Origin: Holophagae bacterium
GTDB lineage: Bacteria; Acidobacteriota; Holophagae; Acanthopleuribacterales; Acanthopleuribacteraceae
Assembly: GCA_030429565.1 (NCBI GenBank)
Contig: JAUIFE010000015.1
Coordinates: forward strand, 1-64,000
Direction of reading: 5' to 3'
DNA: 64,000 bases
The notes beneath the pieces are model-generated. The model was not told where the DNA came from and made no database searches. It saw only the letters and a program-made list of their open reading frames with translations. A program made the translations under genes and the position numbers. Positions 25,927 to 35,334 of this stretch are shown in pieces. The first letter of the stretch is position 1; each line of letters begins with the position of its first letter.

Positions 25927-27870
25927 ATGGCCGTCAAGAGCTTACTCAACGTGCGAATCCGAACCAAAATTTGGGGCGGTTTCCTCGCACTGGTGATCGT
26001 ACTTTCCAGCGTCTTCTCATTCGTTACGGATCGAAAGTTCAGAGTACAGGTTTTCAACGAGTTCTTGGCACGCATCGAAAGTGACGCCTCCAGTTTCATG
26101 AACGAGATCACGCTGGATCTCATCATGGGCGACACGGAAGCTGTATCGAATGGGATGAAATCGCGCTTGAGAGGCTCCGATTTAGTCGGCGTACTGGTCC
26201 ATGACCTCGGCGCCGGCGAATGGCTGTTCCAGGCAACCGACAAAGCGGGCAACCGTTCCACCGCCGAAGATCGCCGCGAAGAGTTACTCGCCGCCTTGGG
26301 TGAGATCAAAGTCACCCACACCAAACGCGACAAAGATTACCTCCCCGAAAAAACCGATATTGATTTCATCAAGTTCGCCCAAACCCTAGAATCCAGCGCC
26401 CAATTCGGCTTTTCCCGCAATCTGATCCTGCAGGGCAAAGAAGGAGAAATCGATATTCAGGGCGCCAACCATTTGATTTTTGCTTCCTCGGCATACGACG
26501 AAACCAGCCGCGAGTCCAGTGCTCAAATATTCCTGATCTACTCGCTGGATCGCCTCGACGGCATCATCGGCGAGAACCGCAGGCTTTCCTTTTTCATCGT
26601 TGTGGCCGGTTTGATTTGCTCGTTTCTCATGGGCTGGGTGCTGGGCAATTACATTGTTCGCCCCATTATGGAAGTCGTCGAAATCATCAAGGATTTGGCT
26701 GAAGGCGAAGGCGATTTGAGTGTCCGCCTGACTTCGAAAACCCAAGATGAAATCGGCGACCTGTGTAAGTGGTTTAACACCTTCGTCAGCAAGCTCAACG
26801 ATTTAATCGGGCGCATGGACACCACCAGTCACATGCTCAACAAGCAGTTGGCCAACCTCAACCAGAACATTGATTTACTGCACGAAAACGTCGACAAAAC
26901 CGACCGTACCTTCCATGCGGTGGCCCAGGTCGGCGAATCGCTGCAAGTGGGGATCGACAACATCAACCTGGGCACGGAAACCTCCCACGCCGAAATGGAG
27001 AAGGTCGCCTCGGGTTCAGAAACCATGTCGGCCAACATCTCCGAAGTTTCAACCTCGGTTCAATCGGCGGTCCGCAATTTGGCGGAAGTGGCCTCGGCGG
27101 TGGAAGAACTCTCCGCGACTCTGCAGGAAATATCGCGCAACATGGAGCACTGCAGTAAAACCACGCTTGATGCCACCGAACTTTCCAAAAACGCCAGTGA
27201 CAGCGTCCGCATTCTCGATGAACACGCCCGCAACATTAGCGATTTCGTCAGCATCATCGACGCCATCTCCAAACAAACCAACTTGTTGGCGTTAAACGCA
27301 ACGATTGAGGCGGCCAGCGCCGGGGAAGCCGGTAAAGGTTTTGCGGTTGTTGCCAACGAGGTTAAAGACCTCGCCAAACAAACCGCCCAAGCGGTGCAAC
27401 AGATCGGCAACCGCGTTTCCGAAATTCAGCAGAGTACCAACAGTGTAATCGAAGCCAACGACCGGATCGCCACCGTTATGAATGAGGTCAGCTCGATCAA
27501 TACCGGCATTGTCGCCACCATTGAGGAACAGGCCTCCACCGTTCAAGAGATTCACCGCAACCTCGACAACACAAGCAGTGAGTCCGAAGCCATTTCCCAA
27601 TCGATTCAATCCTCGCTGGAAATCTCGATTGAAGTGCGCGACGCTTGCCAAGAAGCATTCAAGCAGGCCTCCAGTGTTTTGACGGTCACGCGGGATATTC
27701 TCGAACACTCCAAATTGCTGGCCGAAAAGTCGGAAGAAGCCAAATCCTCCTCGGCCGAGATGGTCGACGCGCTTGGCAGCAGCACCAGTTCGGTTTCCGA
27801 TTTGTCCAACGCGGCCCAATCGATGCTGGCAATTACCAACAAGTTCAAACTGGACCAGCCCGACGCATAA
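25927..27870 (+). CDS. Methyl-accepting chemotaxis protein
   Basis: 647 residues. Membrane helix 1 lies at about 15-33, a periplasmic sensor of about 185 residues follows, then helix 2 (220-240) and a HAMP domain (about 241-295). The cytoplasmic signalling hairpin tip reads SKQTNLLALNATIEAASAGE, with FAVVANEVKDLAKQTA after it. The usual AARAGE is AASAGE here. The C-terminus ends KLDQPDA without a CheR-tethering NWETF-type pentapeptide. It is joined to the upstream ABC_sub_bind-like gene by a 2-base gap, so it probably senses ligand through that protein. Chemotaxis kinase genes are not in the window. Confidence 0.95.
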   Translation: MAVKSLLNVRIRTKIWGGFLALVIVLSSVFSFVTDRKFRVQVFNEFLARIESDASSFMNEITLDLIMGDTEAVSNGMKSRLRGSDLVGVLVHDLGAGEWLFQATDKAGNRSTAEDRREELLAALGEIKVTHTKRDKDYLPEKTDIDFIKFAQTLESSAQFGFSRNLILQGKEGEIDIQGANHLIFASSAYDETSRESSAQIFLIYSLDRLDGIIGENRRLSFFIVVAGLICSFLMGWVLGNYIVRPIMEVVEIIKDLAEGEGDLSVRLTSKTQDEIGDLCKWFNTFVSKLNDLIGRMDTTSHMLNKQLANLNQNIDLLHENVDKTDRTFHAVAQVGESLQVGIDNINLGTETSHAEMEKVASGSETMSANISEVSTSVQSAVRNLAEVASAVEELSATLQEISRNMEHCSKTTLDATELSKNASDSVRILDEHARNISDFVSIIDAISKQTNLLALNATIEAASAGEAGKGFAVVANEVKDLAKQTAQAVQQIGNRVSEIQQSTNSVIEANDRIATVMNEVSSINTGIVATIEEQASTVQEIHRNLDNTSSESEAISQSIQSSLEISIEVRDACQEAFKQASSVLTVTRDILEHSKLLAEKSEEAKSSSAEMVDALGSSTSSVSDLSNAAQSMLAITNKFKLDQPDA

Positions 27871-28269
27871 GACCCCCATTCAGGGGTAATCGGCCGGCCG
27901 TGCTCAGAGCGCGTACGGCCTGCACGGCGAAAACCACAACCTTTGTAAGCAAAAGGCTTTTAGGTACGACAAGGACTTACAGGGTGCGCGCGATTGCCCC
28001 TTTGAGGCGCCTTGAATGGAAAATCCGCCAAGGGTCAACCGACCCAGGCGCGGCCTGCCTTTTGTCCCAAGGTAAAAAACCTTTGATTCAGACACAAAAT
28101 CACCGCATGTCGCGGCCTTTTCGCTTAGGATTACGTTTAACCTATTCCGGATTAAGACCGTTGCGTGCCGGCCGCACGCCCTTTCGTCCACCCCGGCAGG
28201 CAAACCGCCCCACATGGGTCGGCTATTCCCCCACCGCCAGGCCGTCATGGCGGCGTGCGAGAGGTCCAC
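27871..28269. other. Intergenic region between chemoreceptor and sigma-54 activator
   Basis: No gene or clear terminator is seen. The regulator frame is open from 28165, but the first 35 codons are proline- and arginine-rich and lack a ribosome site. No sigma-54 type GG-N10-GC element was found here. Confidence 0.4.
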
Positions 28270-29655
28270 TTGGCGAACAAGGCCCAAATCCTTATTTACG
28301 ATCCCAAAGGTGTTTTTGAAGAGGCGCTCGGCCCCTTTCTCGAATCAATCTCGGCCGAGGCTCATTTTCGCTCGATGTTTGCCTCGGTCCGCCAGTTTTT
28401 AACACGGCGCCAAGCAGATATCTGCTTGCTCGTGCTCGATTCGCTTTCCGAAAAACAACTCAACGAGCTATCCAAATCACTGCTTGAGTCGGCAGAACTC
28501 ATTTTGCTCAGTGAACAACCTCGTCCCGATTTGGCCGAAAAGTGCGCACACCTTGGCGCCTCTTACTACTTCTGCAAACCCATTGATTTCGCTTACTTCA
28601 AAGAAGTAATGTGCGACATTCTAAACGATATCGAGTCGTCCTCAGGTACGGGCGAACCAACCCAAGTCCAAATGCCGCTCGACAAATTCGGCCTCATCTA
28701 CGGCAATGCCCACGTCATGCGCCGCATGTACCGCAAGATTCGCAAGGTCGCCGACAGCCGGATTAGCGTGCTGCTCACCGGCGAAAGCGGGACCGGCAAG
28801 GAATTGGCGGCGCGCACGGTGCATATGCTCAGCCCCCGTCGCGATCAGCCGTACCTCAGCCTGAATTGCAGCGCGGTCCCGCAAAACCTACTCGAAAGCG
28901 AGCTATTCGGCCATAAACGCGGCAGTTTCACCGGCGCGGTCCGCGATCACGCGGGATACTTTGAACGCGCCGAAGGCGGTACCTTGTTTTTGGACGAAGT
29001 CACCGAGATGGACCTGCACTTACAATCCAAACTGCTGCGCGTGCTGGAATCGAGCATGTACACGCCGGTTGGCGGCACGCGTGAGCAGGAAGCCGATGTG
29101 CGCATTGTCGCGGCCACCAACCGCGTGCCCCACGAAGCGGTCAAAGCGGACCAACTGCGCGAGGACTTGTTTTTCCGTTTGGCGCAATTCCCGATCCGGG
29201 TTCCACCGCTACGAGAACGCGGCGAGGATATCGTCAAGCTGGCGCAATTATTTTTGCTGCAACTCAATCAGGAACACCAAACCAACAAACACTTTTCAGA
29301 CGAATTATTAGAGCGCATATCATCCTATCGATGGCCGGGCAACGTTCGCGAGCTGCGCCATAATGTGGAACACGCTTACGTTTTGGGGCTCGAAGAAATT
29401 AAAATTGCCGATTTGCCAACCTACATTCTGCAAGACGATCCCTTCCCGGAAAGCAGTCAATCACTGCAACTACCGACCAACTTGCCGCTGTACGAGGCCG
29501 AGAAACGTTATATTCTCGCGGGCCTAGATTTATTCGACGGGGACAAGCAAAAAACCGCTTCGTCATTGGGCATTAGCCTTAAAACACTGTACAACAAACT
29601 CAACCGCTACGCCGAAGAGGAAGCGGAAGGCGAAGCAACACCCGCCGAAAGCTAA
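28270..29655 (+). CDS. Sigma-54-dependent response regulator (NtrC family)
   Basis: 461 residues from TTG 28270, with GAGAGG 5 bases upstream. The receiver domain (1-120) has Asp11, Asp57, Ser81 and Lys103 in place, but the N-terminal acidic pair is reduced to one Asp (IYDPK). The AAA+ domain has Walker A GESGTGKE (171-178), a sigma-54 contact loop GSFTGA (218-223, a GAFTGA variant) and Walker B GGTLFLDEV. The C-terminus has a Fis-type helix-turn-helix (KTASSLGISLKTLYNKLNRY). It activates sigma-54 promoters by ATP-driven remodelling. No histidine kinase is adjacent. A perfect terminator follows. Confidence 0.94.
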   Translation: MANKAQILIYDPKGVFEEALGPFLESISAEAHFRSMFASVRQFLTRRQADICLLVLDSLSEKQLNELSKSLLESAELILLSEQPRPDLAEKCAHLGASYYFCKPIDFAYFKEVMCDILNDIESSSGTGEPTQVQMPLDKFGLIYGNAHVMRRMYRKIRKVADSRISVLLTGESGTGKELAARTVHMLSPRRDQPYLSLNCSAVPQNLLESELFGHKRGSFTGAVRDHAGYFERAEGGTLFLDEVTEMDLHLQSKLLRVLESSMYTPVGGTREQEADVRIVAATNRVPHEAVKADQLREDLFFRLAQFPIRVPPLRERGEDIVKLAQLFLLQLNQEHQTNKHFSDELLERISSYRWPGNVRELRHNVEHAYVLGLEEIKIADLPTYILQDDPFPESSQSLQLPTNLPLYEAEKRYILAGLDLFDGDKQKTASSLGISLKTLYNKLNRYAEEEAEGEATPAES

Positions 29656-29666
29656 AAGTGAAATGC

Positions 29667-29718
29667 AAACAACAAAACCCCCTTGCCGCGCAAGTGCGAC
29701 AAGGGGGTTTTGTTGTTT
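29667..29718. terminator. Strong bidirectional terminator
   Basis: AAACAACAAAACCCCCTTG (29667-29685) pairs perfectly over 19 bases with the sequence at 29700-29718, around a 14-base loop. It lies between the convergent sigma-54 activator and BON-domain genes and can end both transcripts. Confidence 0.92.
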
Positions 29719-29769
29719 TAAAATTTGGCGCGTGGTTTGGCATTAGCCAAACACCGAACCATCAAAAGA

Positions 29770-30594
29770 TTACTGAACTTTCAAGGCACCGGCATAGACT
29801 TCGCTAACACCGACAGTATCTTTGGCAATCGCACAAGCCAGTTCTTTTTCGGCGCGATTTTCGACGGAACCTTTCAAAAATGCGGTTTCATCTTTTACGT
29901 TGACGTTGATGTTAAGTGGATTCAAGCCGTCGGTCACGGCATATTGTGCGTTAATCTTCGTTTCGACCCAGGTTTCATCGACCATCGAGGTCAATGCATT
30001 CAAGCGGGTTTTACGTTCGTTTTCGTCGTTTTCAGAAGACTTAACGGACAAACGGTTGTCGACCGATTTAACACCGGACACACTGTGAGCAATCGAGTCC
30101 GACATCTTTTTAGCTTTATCACTGTTGACTGTACCCGTCAGGGTAACCACCTGGTCATCGGCGTCTACGCCAATCGTAAAACCGGTAACATGTTTGTTCG
30201 CCAGAAGTTTGGTTTTCACCGCCGTAGCCAGATAAGCATCGGTGATTTCTTCACCGGCATGATTGACGGCATCTTTTAAGGGCGACTCTTTTTTGGTTTT
30301 ATCTTCAACGCTCAAGTGGTTGGTCACAGATTTAACTCCTTTGGTTTTTTCGGCTAAGGTTTCAGCAAGCACAACTTCGGAACGGTTGTCTAAGGTCCCT
30401 CGCAGGATGACGTCACCATCATTGACTTCAACGTCCATTGAGATAGGGTTAATACTCGCAGAGGCCGCATATTGGGCCCATAATCGCGAGGCGATGACAC
30501 TGTCGTTCCAATCGATGGAATCGGCAGCGGCAAGCGGCGTGACAAAAAACAAAGCCGCTAAAACGCCGAGCAAGGGGATGTTGGATAATTTCAT
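29770..30594 (-). CDS. Periplasmic BON-domain protein (OsmY-like)
   Basis: 274 residues with a signal peptide (about 1-24, cleaved after LAAA) and three BON domains (about 30-97, 118-183 and 205-274). Each has the repeating pattern of V.V..G.V.L.G.V followed by A..V.GV..V.N.L (for example VVTLTGTVNSDKAKKM then VSGVKSVDNRLSV). BON proteins bind phospholipid or the envelope and are often induced by osmotic stress. E. coli OsmY has two BON domains, so this is a three-domain variant. The gene shares a bidirectional terminator with the sigma-54 activator. Confidence 0.9.
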   Translation of the reverse strand: MKLSNIPLLGVLAALFFVTPLAAADSIDWNDSVIASRLWAQYAASASINPISMDVEVNDGDVILRGTLDNRSEVVLAETLAEKTKGVKSVTNHLSVEDKTKKESPLKDAVNHAGEEITDAYLATAVKTKLLANKHVTGFTIGVDADDQVVTLTGTVNSDKAKKMSDSIAHSVSGVKSVDNRLSVKSSENDENERKTRLNALTSMVDETWVETKINAQYAVTDGLNPLNINVNVKDETAFLKGSVENRAEKELACAIAKDTVGVSEVYAGALKVQ

Positions 30595-31034
30595 TGATTT
30601 ACCTCCAAATGAATGTCATTTAAGTTAGCTATTAAGTACCCATGCCCCTTTAAGAGCAACGGCCATGCCACCAACACAAACATCTAGATTAAAACAATTT
30701 ACAAAAAACAACCTTTCAACAAAGGCCCATCAAGCTTGTAACAAGTACAAAGAATTGGAAAAAGTTACAGCAATGCCCGCCTTGTGCACGCACAGACACC
30801 AACACCGTGCGATTGCAGCCACCCGCATCGCCTCTTTTTCACGAACGCACGCTGTCCGAATAGGCACCTTTGCATAAGCGGTACGGGCGCAAAACGAAAG
30901 GATAAAAGCGTTGCTGATGGAACAACCATCGTATATTTGGCGCATTGTTACAGGCCGACACAAGCACCACGGCGCCGCCAAGAATGGGCTCGTTTAGGCT
31001 CACTGGTTCGTTTCGGCGCGACCAAAAGGCCCGA
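30595..31034. other. Gene-free region of 440 bases
   Basis: This AT-richer stretch lies between the BON gene start and the plsC stop. Frames present are short shadows. No terminator or promoter with good spacing was recognised. Confidence 0.4.
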
Positions 31035-31787
31035 CTAGCTATTGCCGTGACTGAGCTCTATCACCGGTTTGGCATGATCGGAACCACGCAACTGCGCCGC
31101 CGAACGAATGGTGCGTTCCACATCACTCATTACTTGACGGCGATCGGCCATGGCGAGGTCGGCGGTTTGAATGCGGGGGTGAACCGTCACCCGCACACTA
31201 CCTTTGTAGGTCACAATACTGTTACGGCCGCAAACGTCGCGTGAGTTGTGAATGGTGACCGGAATAATGTCAAAACCTTCCTGAATCGCCATGAGGAAAC
31301 CGCCCTTCTTAAAGGGCAGCATTTGGCCGGTTTTGGTGCGCGTCCCTTCGGGGAAAATAATGACGTCGATACCGGAGCGAACACGCTCGCCCGCTTTGCG
31401 TAGGCTTTCGACCGACTTCGAACGATCGGAACGGTTAATGGGAATCATGCCTAACAACATCATGGCCTGGCCTAAGAAAGGCACATACATTAATGTATGT
31501 TTGAACAAAAAGCGCACGTGTCCGGGCAACACCGCTACCAAAATGGGTATATCGATCATACTGGCATGATTGGCCATATAGATCGCGGGCTTGCGCTCTT
31601 GCAGATGTTCCTCACCGTCCACCACCAGCTTGATGCCCGACATCCAAAAAACGGACCGCGCCCACAGGCGCATTATTTTGGAAGGCTGATTCAGTCGCGA
31701 AAAGGGGCGCGCCAGAAGCACCGCGATTGAGCACACAATCGTCACCGGCAAAAAAACCAACCCGGAAAAAACACCCCTAACATTCAT
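31035..31787 (-). CDS. plsC: 1-acyl-sn-glycerol-3-phosphate acyltransferase
   Basis: 250 residues. The acyltransferase HX4D motif is NHASMID (His74, Asp79) and the phosphate-binding motif is FPEGTR (145-150). LGMIPINRSDRSKS and LPFKKGGFLMAIQ complete the usual four blocks. An N-terminal membrane helix (about 7-27) anchors it on the cytoplasmic face of the inner membrane. It transfers a second acyl chain to lysophosphatidic acid in phospholipid synthesis. It is a single gene, divergent from the TrmJ-like gene. Confidence 0.95.
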   Translation of the reverse strand: MNVRGVFSGLVFLPVTIVCSIAVLLARPFSRLNQPSKIMRLWARSVFWMSGIKLVVDGEEHLQERKPAIYMANHASMIDIPILVAVLPGHVRFLFKHTLMYVPFLGQAMMLLGMIPINRSDRSKSVESLRKAGERVRSGIDVIIFPEGTRTKTGQMLPFKKGGFLMAIQEGFDIIPVTIHNSRDVCGRNSIVTYKGSVRVTVHPRIQTADLAMADRRQVMSDVERTIRSAAQLRGSDHAKPVIELSHGNS

Positions 31788-32136
31788 AAACGGCCAACTT
31801 ATCCCATCATTGTCGTCAGCCTTTAACCCGGTTTTTGTTTGTCACAAATGCCTGGCTGGACCGGCGACGTCTTATTTGATTAAAACACAAAGCAGCTTTC
31901 AAACTATAATTTTGTGCCTTAACCGCTGTTCCTCGACACCTGGCGTGCCCGCAAAACAGGCCCCAGCATAAGGAAGCGTGTATCTTACCACACGCCCTTG
32001 ACCGCTAAGGTTTCAAGCCGGTAAAAGCCCGTCGCACGCGACTGTCCATGGCGATAACCGCGACCCTCGAGAATCGGTTAGAATATTGAACCCGCCGGCA
32101 CGGCACGCAACCACCGCGACCCATCCAGGAGACCTC
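31788..32136. other. Divergent region between plsC and the TrmJ-like gene
   Basis: A TATAAT near 31906 is not matched by a correctly spaced -35 box. GCGTGT/ACACGC (31975-31994) forms a small hairpin in the leader of the plus-strand gene. The upstream portion of the open frame (32086-32136) has no family similarity. Confidence 0.35.
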
Positions 32137-32943
32137 ATGCTGCACCACCACATTCAAGTCCTACTCAATAATGTGGAGGGTCCGGTGAATCTCGGCAGCG
32201 TTTGTCGGGCGATGGCCAACACCGGCTTCAAGCAGCTTCGCTATTCCGGGCCCTTGGACGCTCAGGCCGGCGATGCACGCAAGTTTTCAGTCCATGCCCT
32301 GCCAATTCTCGAGCGTGCCGACAAGTGCCGCGATCTGCCGCACCTCATCGAGGACTGCGATTTGGTGTTTGGCTTCTCGCCCCGCAATCCTTGGCTTGAC
32401 GGCCGCGCTCTCGATCTCGATCAATTCCACCAACACCTTGCCGCCGGGTTACACCAAGGCAAAGCGGTCGGCTTGCTGTTTGGCAACGAACAAATCGGCT
32501 TGACCAACCAAGATTTGGCGCTGTGTGATTACCGTGTCGCCCTACCCACCCGTGAAGAATACGCCAGCATGAACTTGGCACAGGCGGTGCTAATTGTGTT
32601 GTGGGAAATCAACCGCAACAGTTTGGATTCGCTCGAACGCCAAGAGCCCGATCCGGACATGGCGGGCGGTCGCGAGAAAACGGTGCTGGTCGACAAAATC
32701 CACCACTTCCTGGAGGAAATGGATTTTCTCGATCCGCAATACCCCGACCGCTTGTGGCGCGAAGTCTGTTTGATGTTCAAAACACGCGACTGGACACGCC
32801 GCGAAATGAACCTACTCATGGGTATTTTTTCAAAGGGCGCCAATCGCTACGCGGCGTTAAGCGCCAAACTCGACTGGAAGAAAAACGACGCCAGTGCAAG
32901 TGCGCCGGGGGCTAAACCCGCGCGTAACGGCGCCGAGCCTTAA
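32137..32943 (+). CDS. TrmH/SpoU family RNA methyltransferase, TrmJ-like
   Basis: 268 residues from ATG 32137, which has AGGAGA 5 bases upstream. The SPOUT domain (1-160) has the three SpoU motifs: NLGSVCRAMANTGF (motif 1, with the key Arg), LLFGNEQIGLTNQDL (motif 2) and SMNLAQAVLIVLWE (motif 3). A C-terminal extension of about 110 residues follows, as in TrmJ, which makes 2'-O-methylation at position 32 of tRNA. The sequence supports TrmJ/group 1; the exact target is inferred. The stop overlaps the stop of the convergent gene by 3 bases. Confidence 0.9.
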   Translation: MLHHHIQVLLNNVEGPVNLGSVCRAMANTGFKQLRYSGPLDAQAGDARKFSVHALPILERADKCRDLPHLIEDCDLVFGFSPRNPWLDGRALDLDQFHQHLAAGLHQGKAVGLLFGNEQIGLTNQDLALCDYRVALPTREEYASMNLAQAVLIVLWEINRNSLDSLERQEPDPDMAGGREKTVLVDKIHHFLEEMDFLDPQYPDRLWREVCLMFKTRDWTRREMNLLMGIFSKGANRYAALSAKLDWKKNDASASAPGAKPARNGAEP

Positions 32944-33434
32944 ATCAAGGGCACACCGTGGTAGTTGGAATAAATGAAGTACATCGGCGCTTCATCGCGG
33001 CCGGCCTTGCCACAGTTAAAGGTGCCGGCATCACCCAAGAAGGGTTTTAGGTAGTCGGGGACGGCAATTTCCCAGGTTACATCGGTAAAGCGAATGGGGA
33101 ACTTGCCACCGGTGGCGTTGGCGGTGTGAAAGTAAAGGGCGGTATCGTCCTCGCGGCTCTCATCAACCGTCAGCCAACACTGGTAGGAATGGGGGTAATC
33201 GCCGATTTGATCCAACAAGCGGGCAAAGGCAAGAAACAGGGCCTCGACACGCTCGTGCCAAAACTCGCCGCCGGCGGGTACGGCAGTCGGCTGCCACTGC
33301 CACAGGTCAAAGCTACGACCGGGCGTTGTATCCAACAGGAATGCTTGCGCTTCTTGTTGCAAACGCTTCACTAAGCGTTTTTTACCACGCACCTTTTTTT
33401 TGCCGGCAACGGCCGCTCCCGAACCTGACTTCAT
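32940..33434 (-). CDS. Hypothetical protein
   Basis: 164 residues. The N-terminus is lysine/arginine-rich (GKKKVRGKKRLVKRLQQEA), then a folded domain rich in aromatic residues follows (FDLWQWQPT, FWHERVEALFLAFARLLDQIGDYPH, SYQCWLTVDESREDDTALYFHT). It ends MYFIYSNYHGVPLI. No signal peptide, membrane helix or known catalytic motif is visible. It is convergent with the TrmJ-like gene, overlapping its stop. I do not recognise the family. Confidence 0.7.
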   Translation of the reverse strand: MKSGSGAAVAGKKKVRGKKRLVKRLQQEAQAFLLDTTPGRSFDLWQWQPTAVPAGGEFWHERVEALFLAFARLLDQIGDYPHSYQCWLTVDESREDDTALYFHTANATGGKFPIRFTDVTWEIAVPDYLKPFLGDAGTFNCGKAGRDEAPMYFIYSNYHGVPLI

Positions 33435-33697
33435 CCACTCACCTCATACCCGATCCAACGCTGTCACAACGGCGTTCAATGATCGTCACTTGTCAATCCC
33501 TTTGAGAAACCAGGGCCGCGGTTGCACGCCAAAAAGCAAGAACCGCCCTCACCGGACGGGGAAAACCGCAACCCTGTGCGCCGAAACGCGGCGGTATGTG
33601 CGCGTTCCAAGGGAATCGCAGATCGCCATTTTATCAAGTGCGCGCTTAAAACCAATCGATTTTTGACGGCGCGGCCGAAGCTGACAAGCCGACAAGC

Positions 33698-34021
33698 TTA
33701 ATAGAGTTCGTTTTTGGCGCAAGCCAGGGGCCGCCCCGCCTCAATCCGCTGCTGAATCCATTCGCCGAGCAACATGTGTTTCTTTTCGTTATTGCAGTCT
33801 TTACAGCAGGGCACCAAGTTGTTTTTAGTGCTGCGGCCACCGCGAACCACCGGCGTTTTGTGGTCCATGGTCAGTTCATCAGGGGCCACAAAACTGTGGC
33901 AGTAATAACAGCGGCCACTGCCGATTTGGTTGCGCCACCAGGCACTTTTGCGCAGCTCGCGCGCCTTGGCCCGCTCGCGTTTCTGATCGTCTTCACTGGT
34001 TAAGGACACAAAGAAATCCAA
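33698..34021 (-). CDS. HNH endonuclease
   Basis: 107 residues from TTG 34021 with GGAG 9 bases upstream. The HNH core is complete: Cys38 and Cys41 (CYYC) and a second pair around VPCCKDCNNEK form the zinc site, and DHKTPVVRGG with Asp53-His54 then STKNNLVP supplies the catalytic HNH residues. Such small stand-alone HNH proteins may be DNA repair or restriction-like nucleases; no partner restriction or methylase gene is adjacent. It lies 125 bases downstream of the kbl gene, beyond its terminator. Confidence 0.88.
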   Translation of the reverse strand: MDFFVSLTSEDDQKRERAKARELRKSAWWRNQIGSGRCYYCHSFVAPDELTMDHKTPVVRGGRSTKNNLVPCCKDCNNEKKHMLLGEWIQQRIEAGRPLACAKNELY

Positions 34022-34096
34022 AAGGTCTCACTCCCCGCGCCTCTGGTTCACCACAACCCAAGGCGACTAGAACACCGCGCCAATGTTACCAAAATC

Positions 34097-34140
34097 GTAA
34101 AACGACCCCTGACACGCGCGGCGCTTATGGCAGGGGCCGG
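34097..34140 (-). terminator. Intrinsic terminator after kbl
   Basis: On the minus strand CCCCTG (34131-34136 in complement) pairs with CAGGGG (34106-34111) and is followed by TCGTTTT. The stem is short (6 pairs) but placed directly after the stop at 34147. Confidence 0.55.
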
Positions 34141-34146
34141 GCTATT

Positions 34147-35334
34147 TTAACGAATCAGGCCGCGTTTGGCGGCGACCTTGGTGAAAGCAGCGACGGTGTG
34201 GTCAAGATCCTCGCGTGTGTGACCGGCGGAGAGCTGCACGCGAATACGCGCGGCGCCTTGCGGCACAACCGGGTAACTAAAACCAATCACATAAACGCCT
34301 TCGTCAAGCAGATCGTCGGCCATTTCGGCAGCCAAGCGCGCGTCACCGATCATGACCGGCACGATGGGGTGCTCACCTTCGAGAATGTTCAATCCGGCGG
34401 CTGTCATTTTCTCGCGGAAATAACGCGTGTGATCTTCAAGACGGTCGCGCAGTTCGGTTGAGCCGGCCAACATCTCAAAAGCTTTCACGGCGGCCATCAC
34501 CAGTGGCGGCGCCAAGGTGTTCGAGAACAGATAAGGCCGCGAGCGTTGGCGCAGCAGGTCGACGATTTCTTTGCGCGCGGTCGTGAACCCGCCGGACGCA
34601 CCACCCAAGGCTTTGCCCAAGGTCGAGGTAATGATATCGACGCGACCCATGACCCCGTTGAACTCGTGGGTGCCGCGACCGGTTTTGCCGACAAAACCGG
34701 TGGCATGGGAGTCGTCGACGTGCACCAAGGCATTGTACTTTTCTGCCAAGTCACAGATATCTTTGAGTTTGGCGATGTAGCCGTCCATCGAAAAGACACC
34801 GTCGGTGGTGATTAAGCGCATGCGTGCGCCTTGAGACGCTTGCAAACACTTTTCCAATTCGGCCATATCACTGTTGGGATAACGAAAACGCTGTGCTTTA
34901 CACAGGCGCACGCCGTCGATAATGCTGGCGTGGTTGAGTTGATCGGAAATAATCGCATCTTCTTTGCCAAGAAGGGTTTCAAACAAACCCGCGTTGGCGT
35001 CAAAACAGCTTGAGTAAAGAATGGTGTCTTCAAAACCCAGAAAATCGGCGATTTGCTGTTCGAGTTGCTTGTGAATGTCCTGCGTACCGCAGATGAATCG
35101 AACCGAGGACAACCCGAACCCGTGACTGTCGAGACCGGCCTTGGCGGCGGCAATCAAATCGGGATGGTCGGAGAGCCCCAAATAGTTGTTTGCACAAAAG
35201 TTGAGCACGGGACCGGCACCGGCGCGGATGGTGCGACTTTGCGGCGTCGTAATGATGCGCTCGTTTTTGTACAGGCCGGCATCTTGAATTTCGCTAAGTG
35301 TTTGCGCAAAATGTTCGCGACTTGAATCGTACAT
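34147..35334 (-). CDS. kbl: Glycine C-acetyltransferase (2-amino-3-ketobutyrate CoA ligase)
   Basis: 395 residues from ATG 35334 (GGAAGG 4-5 bases upstream); E. coli Kbl has 398. The frame is open upstream to a GTG, with no family similarity. It is a PLP-dependent alpha-oxoamine synthase: the PLP lysine is Lys241 in TSTLGKALGGASGG, with HVDDSHATG binding the pyridine ring. LNFCANNYLGLSDHP near the N-terminus and IRVQLSAGHTREDLD near the end match Kbl. It cleaves 2-amino-3-oxobutyrate with CoA to glycine and acetyl-CoA in threonine breakdown. The usual partner tdh is not adjacent. Confidence 0.95.
   Translation of the reverse strand: MYDSSREHFAQTLSEIQDAGLYKNERIITTPQSRTIRAGAGPVLNFCANNYLGLSDHPDLIAAAKAGLDSHGFGLSSVRFICGTQDIHKQLEQQIADFLGFEDTILYSSCFDANAGLFETLLGKEDAIISDQLNHASIIDGVRLCKAQRFRYPNSDMAELEKCLQASQGARMRLITTDGVFSMDGYIAKLKDICDLAEKYNALVHVDDSHATGFVGKTGRGTHEFNGVMGRVDIITSTLGKALGGASGGFTTARKEIVDLLRQRSRPYLFSNTLAPPLVMAAVKAFEMLAGSTELRDRLEDHTRYFREKMTAAGLNILEGEHPIVPVMIGDARLAAEMADDLLDEGVYVIGFSYPVVPQGAARIRVQLSAGHTREDLDHTVAAFTKVAAKRGLIR

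Noticed and set aside
29725..30279. 184-codon plus-strand frame opposite the BON gene
   Set aside because: It is the antisense shadow of three BON domains that are clear on the minus strand.
31970..32085. Sequence resembling part of a cobalamin riboswitch (GCGACTGT) upstream of the TrmJ-like gene
   Set aside because: The required GGGAA element and the B12-box around AGCCAGGAGACC are absent, and the downstream gene has no link to cobalamin.
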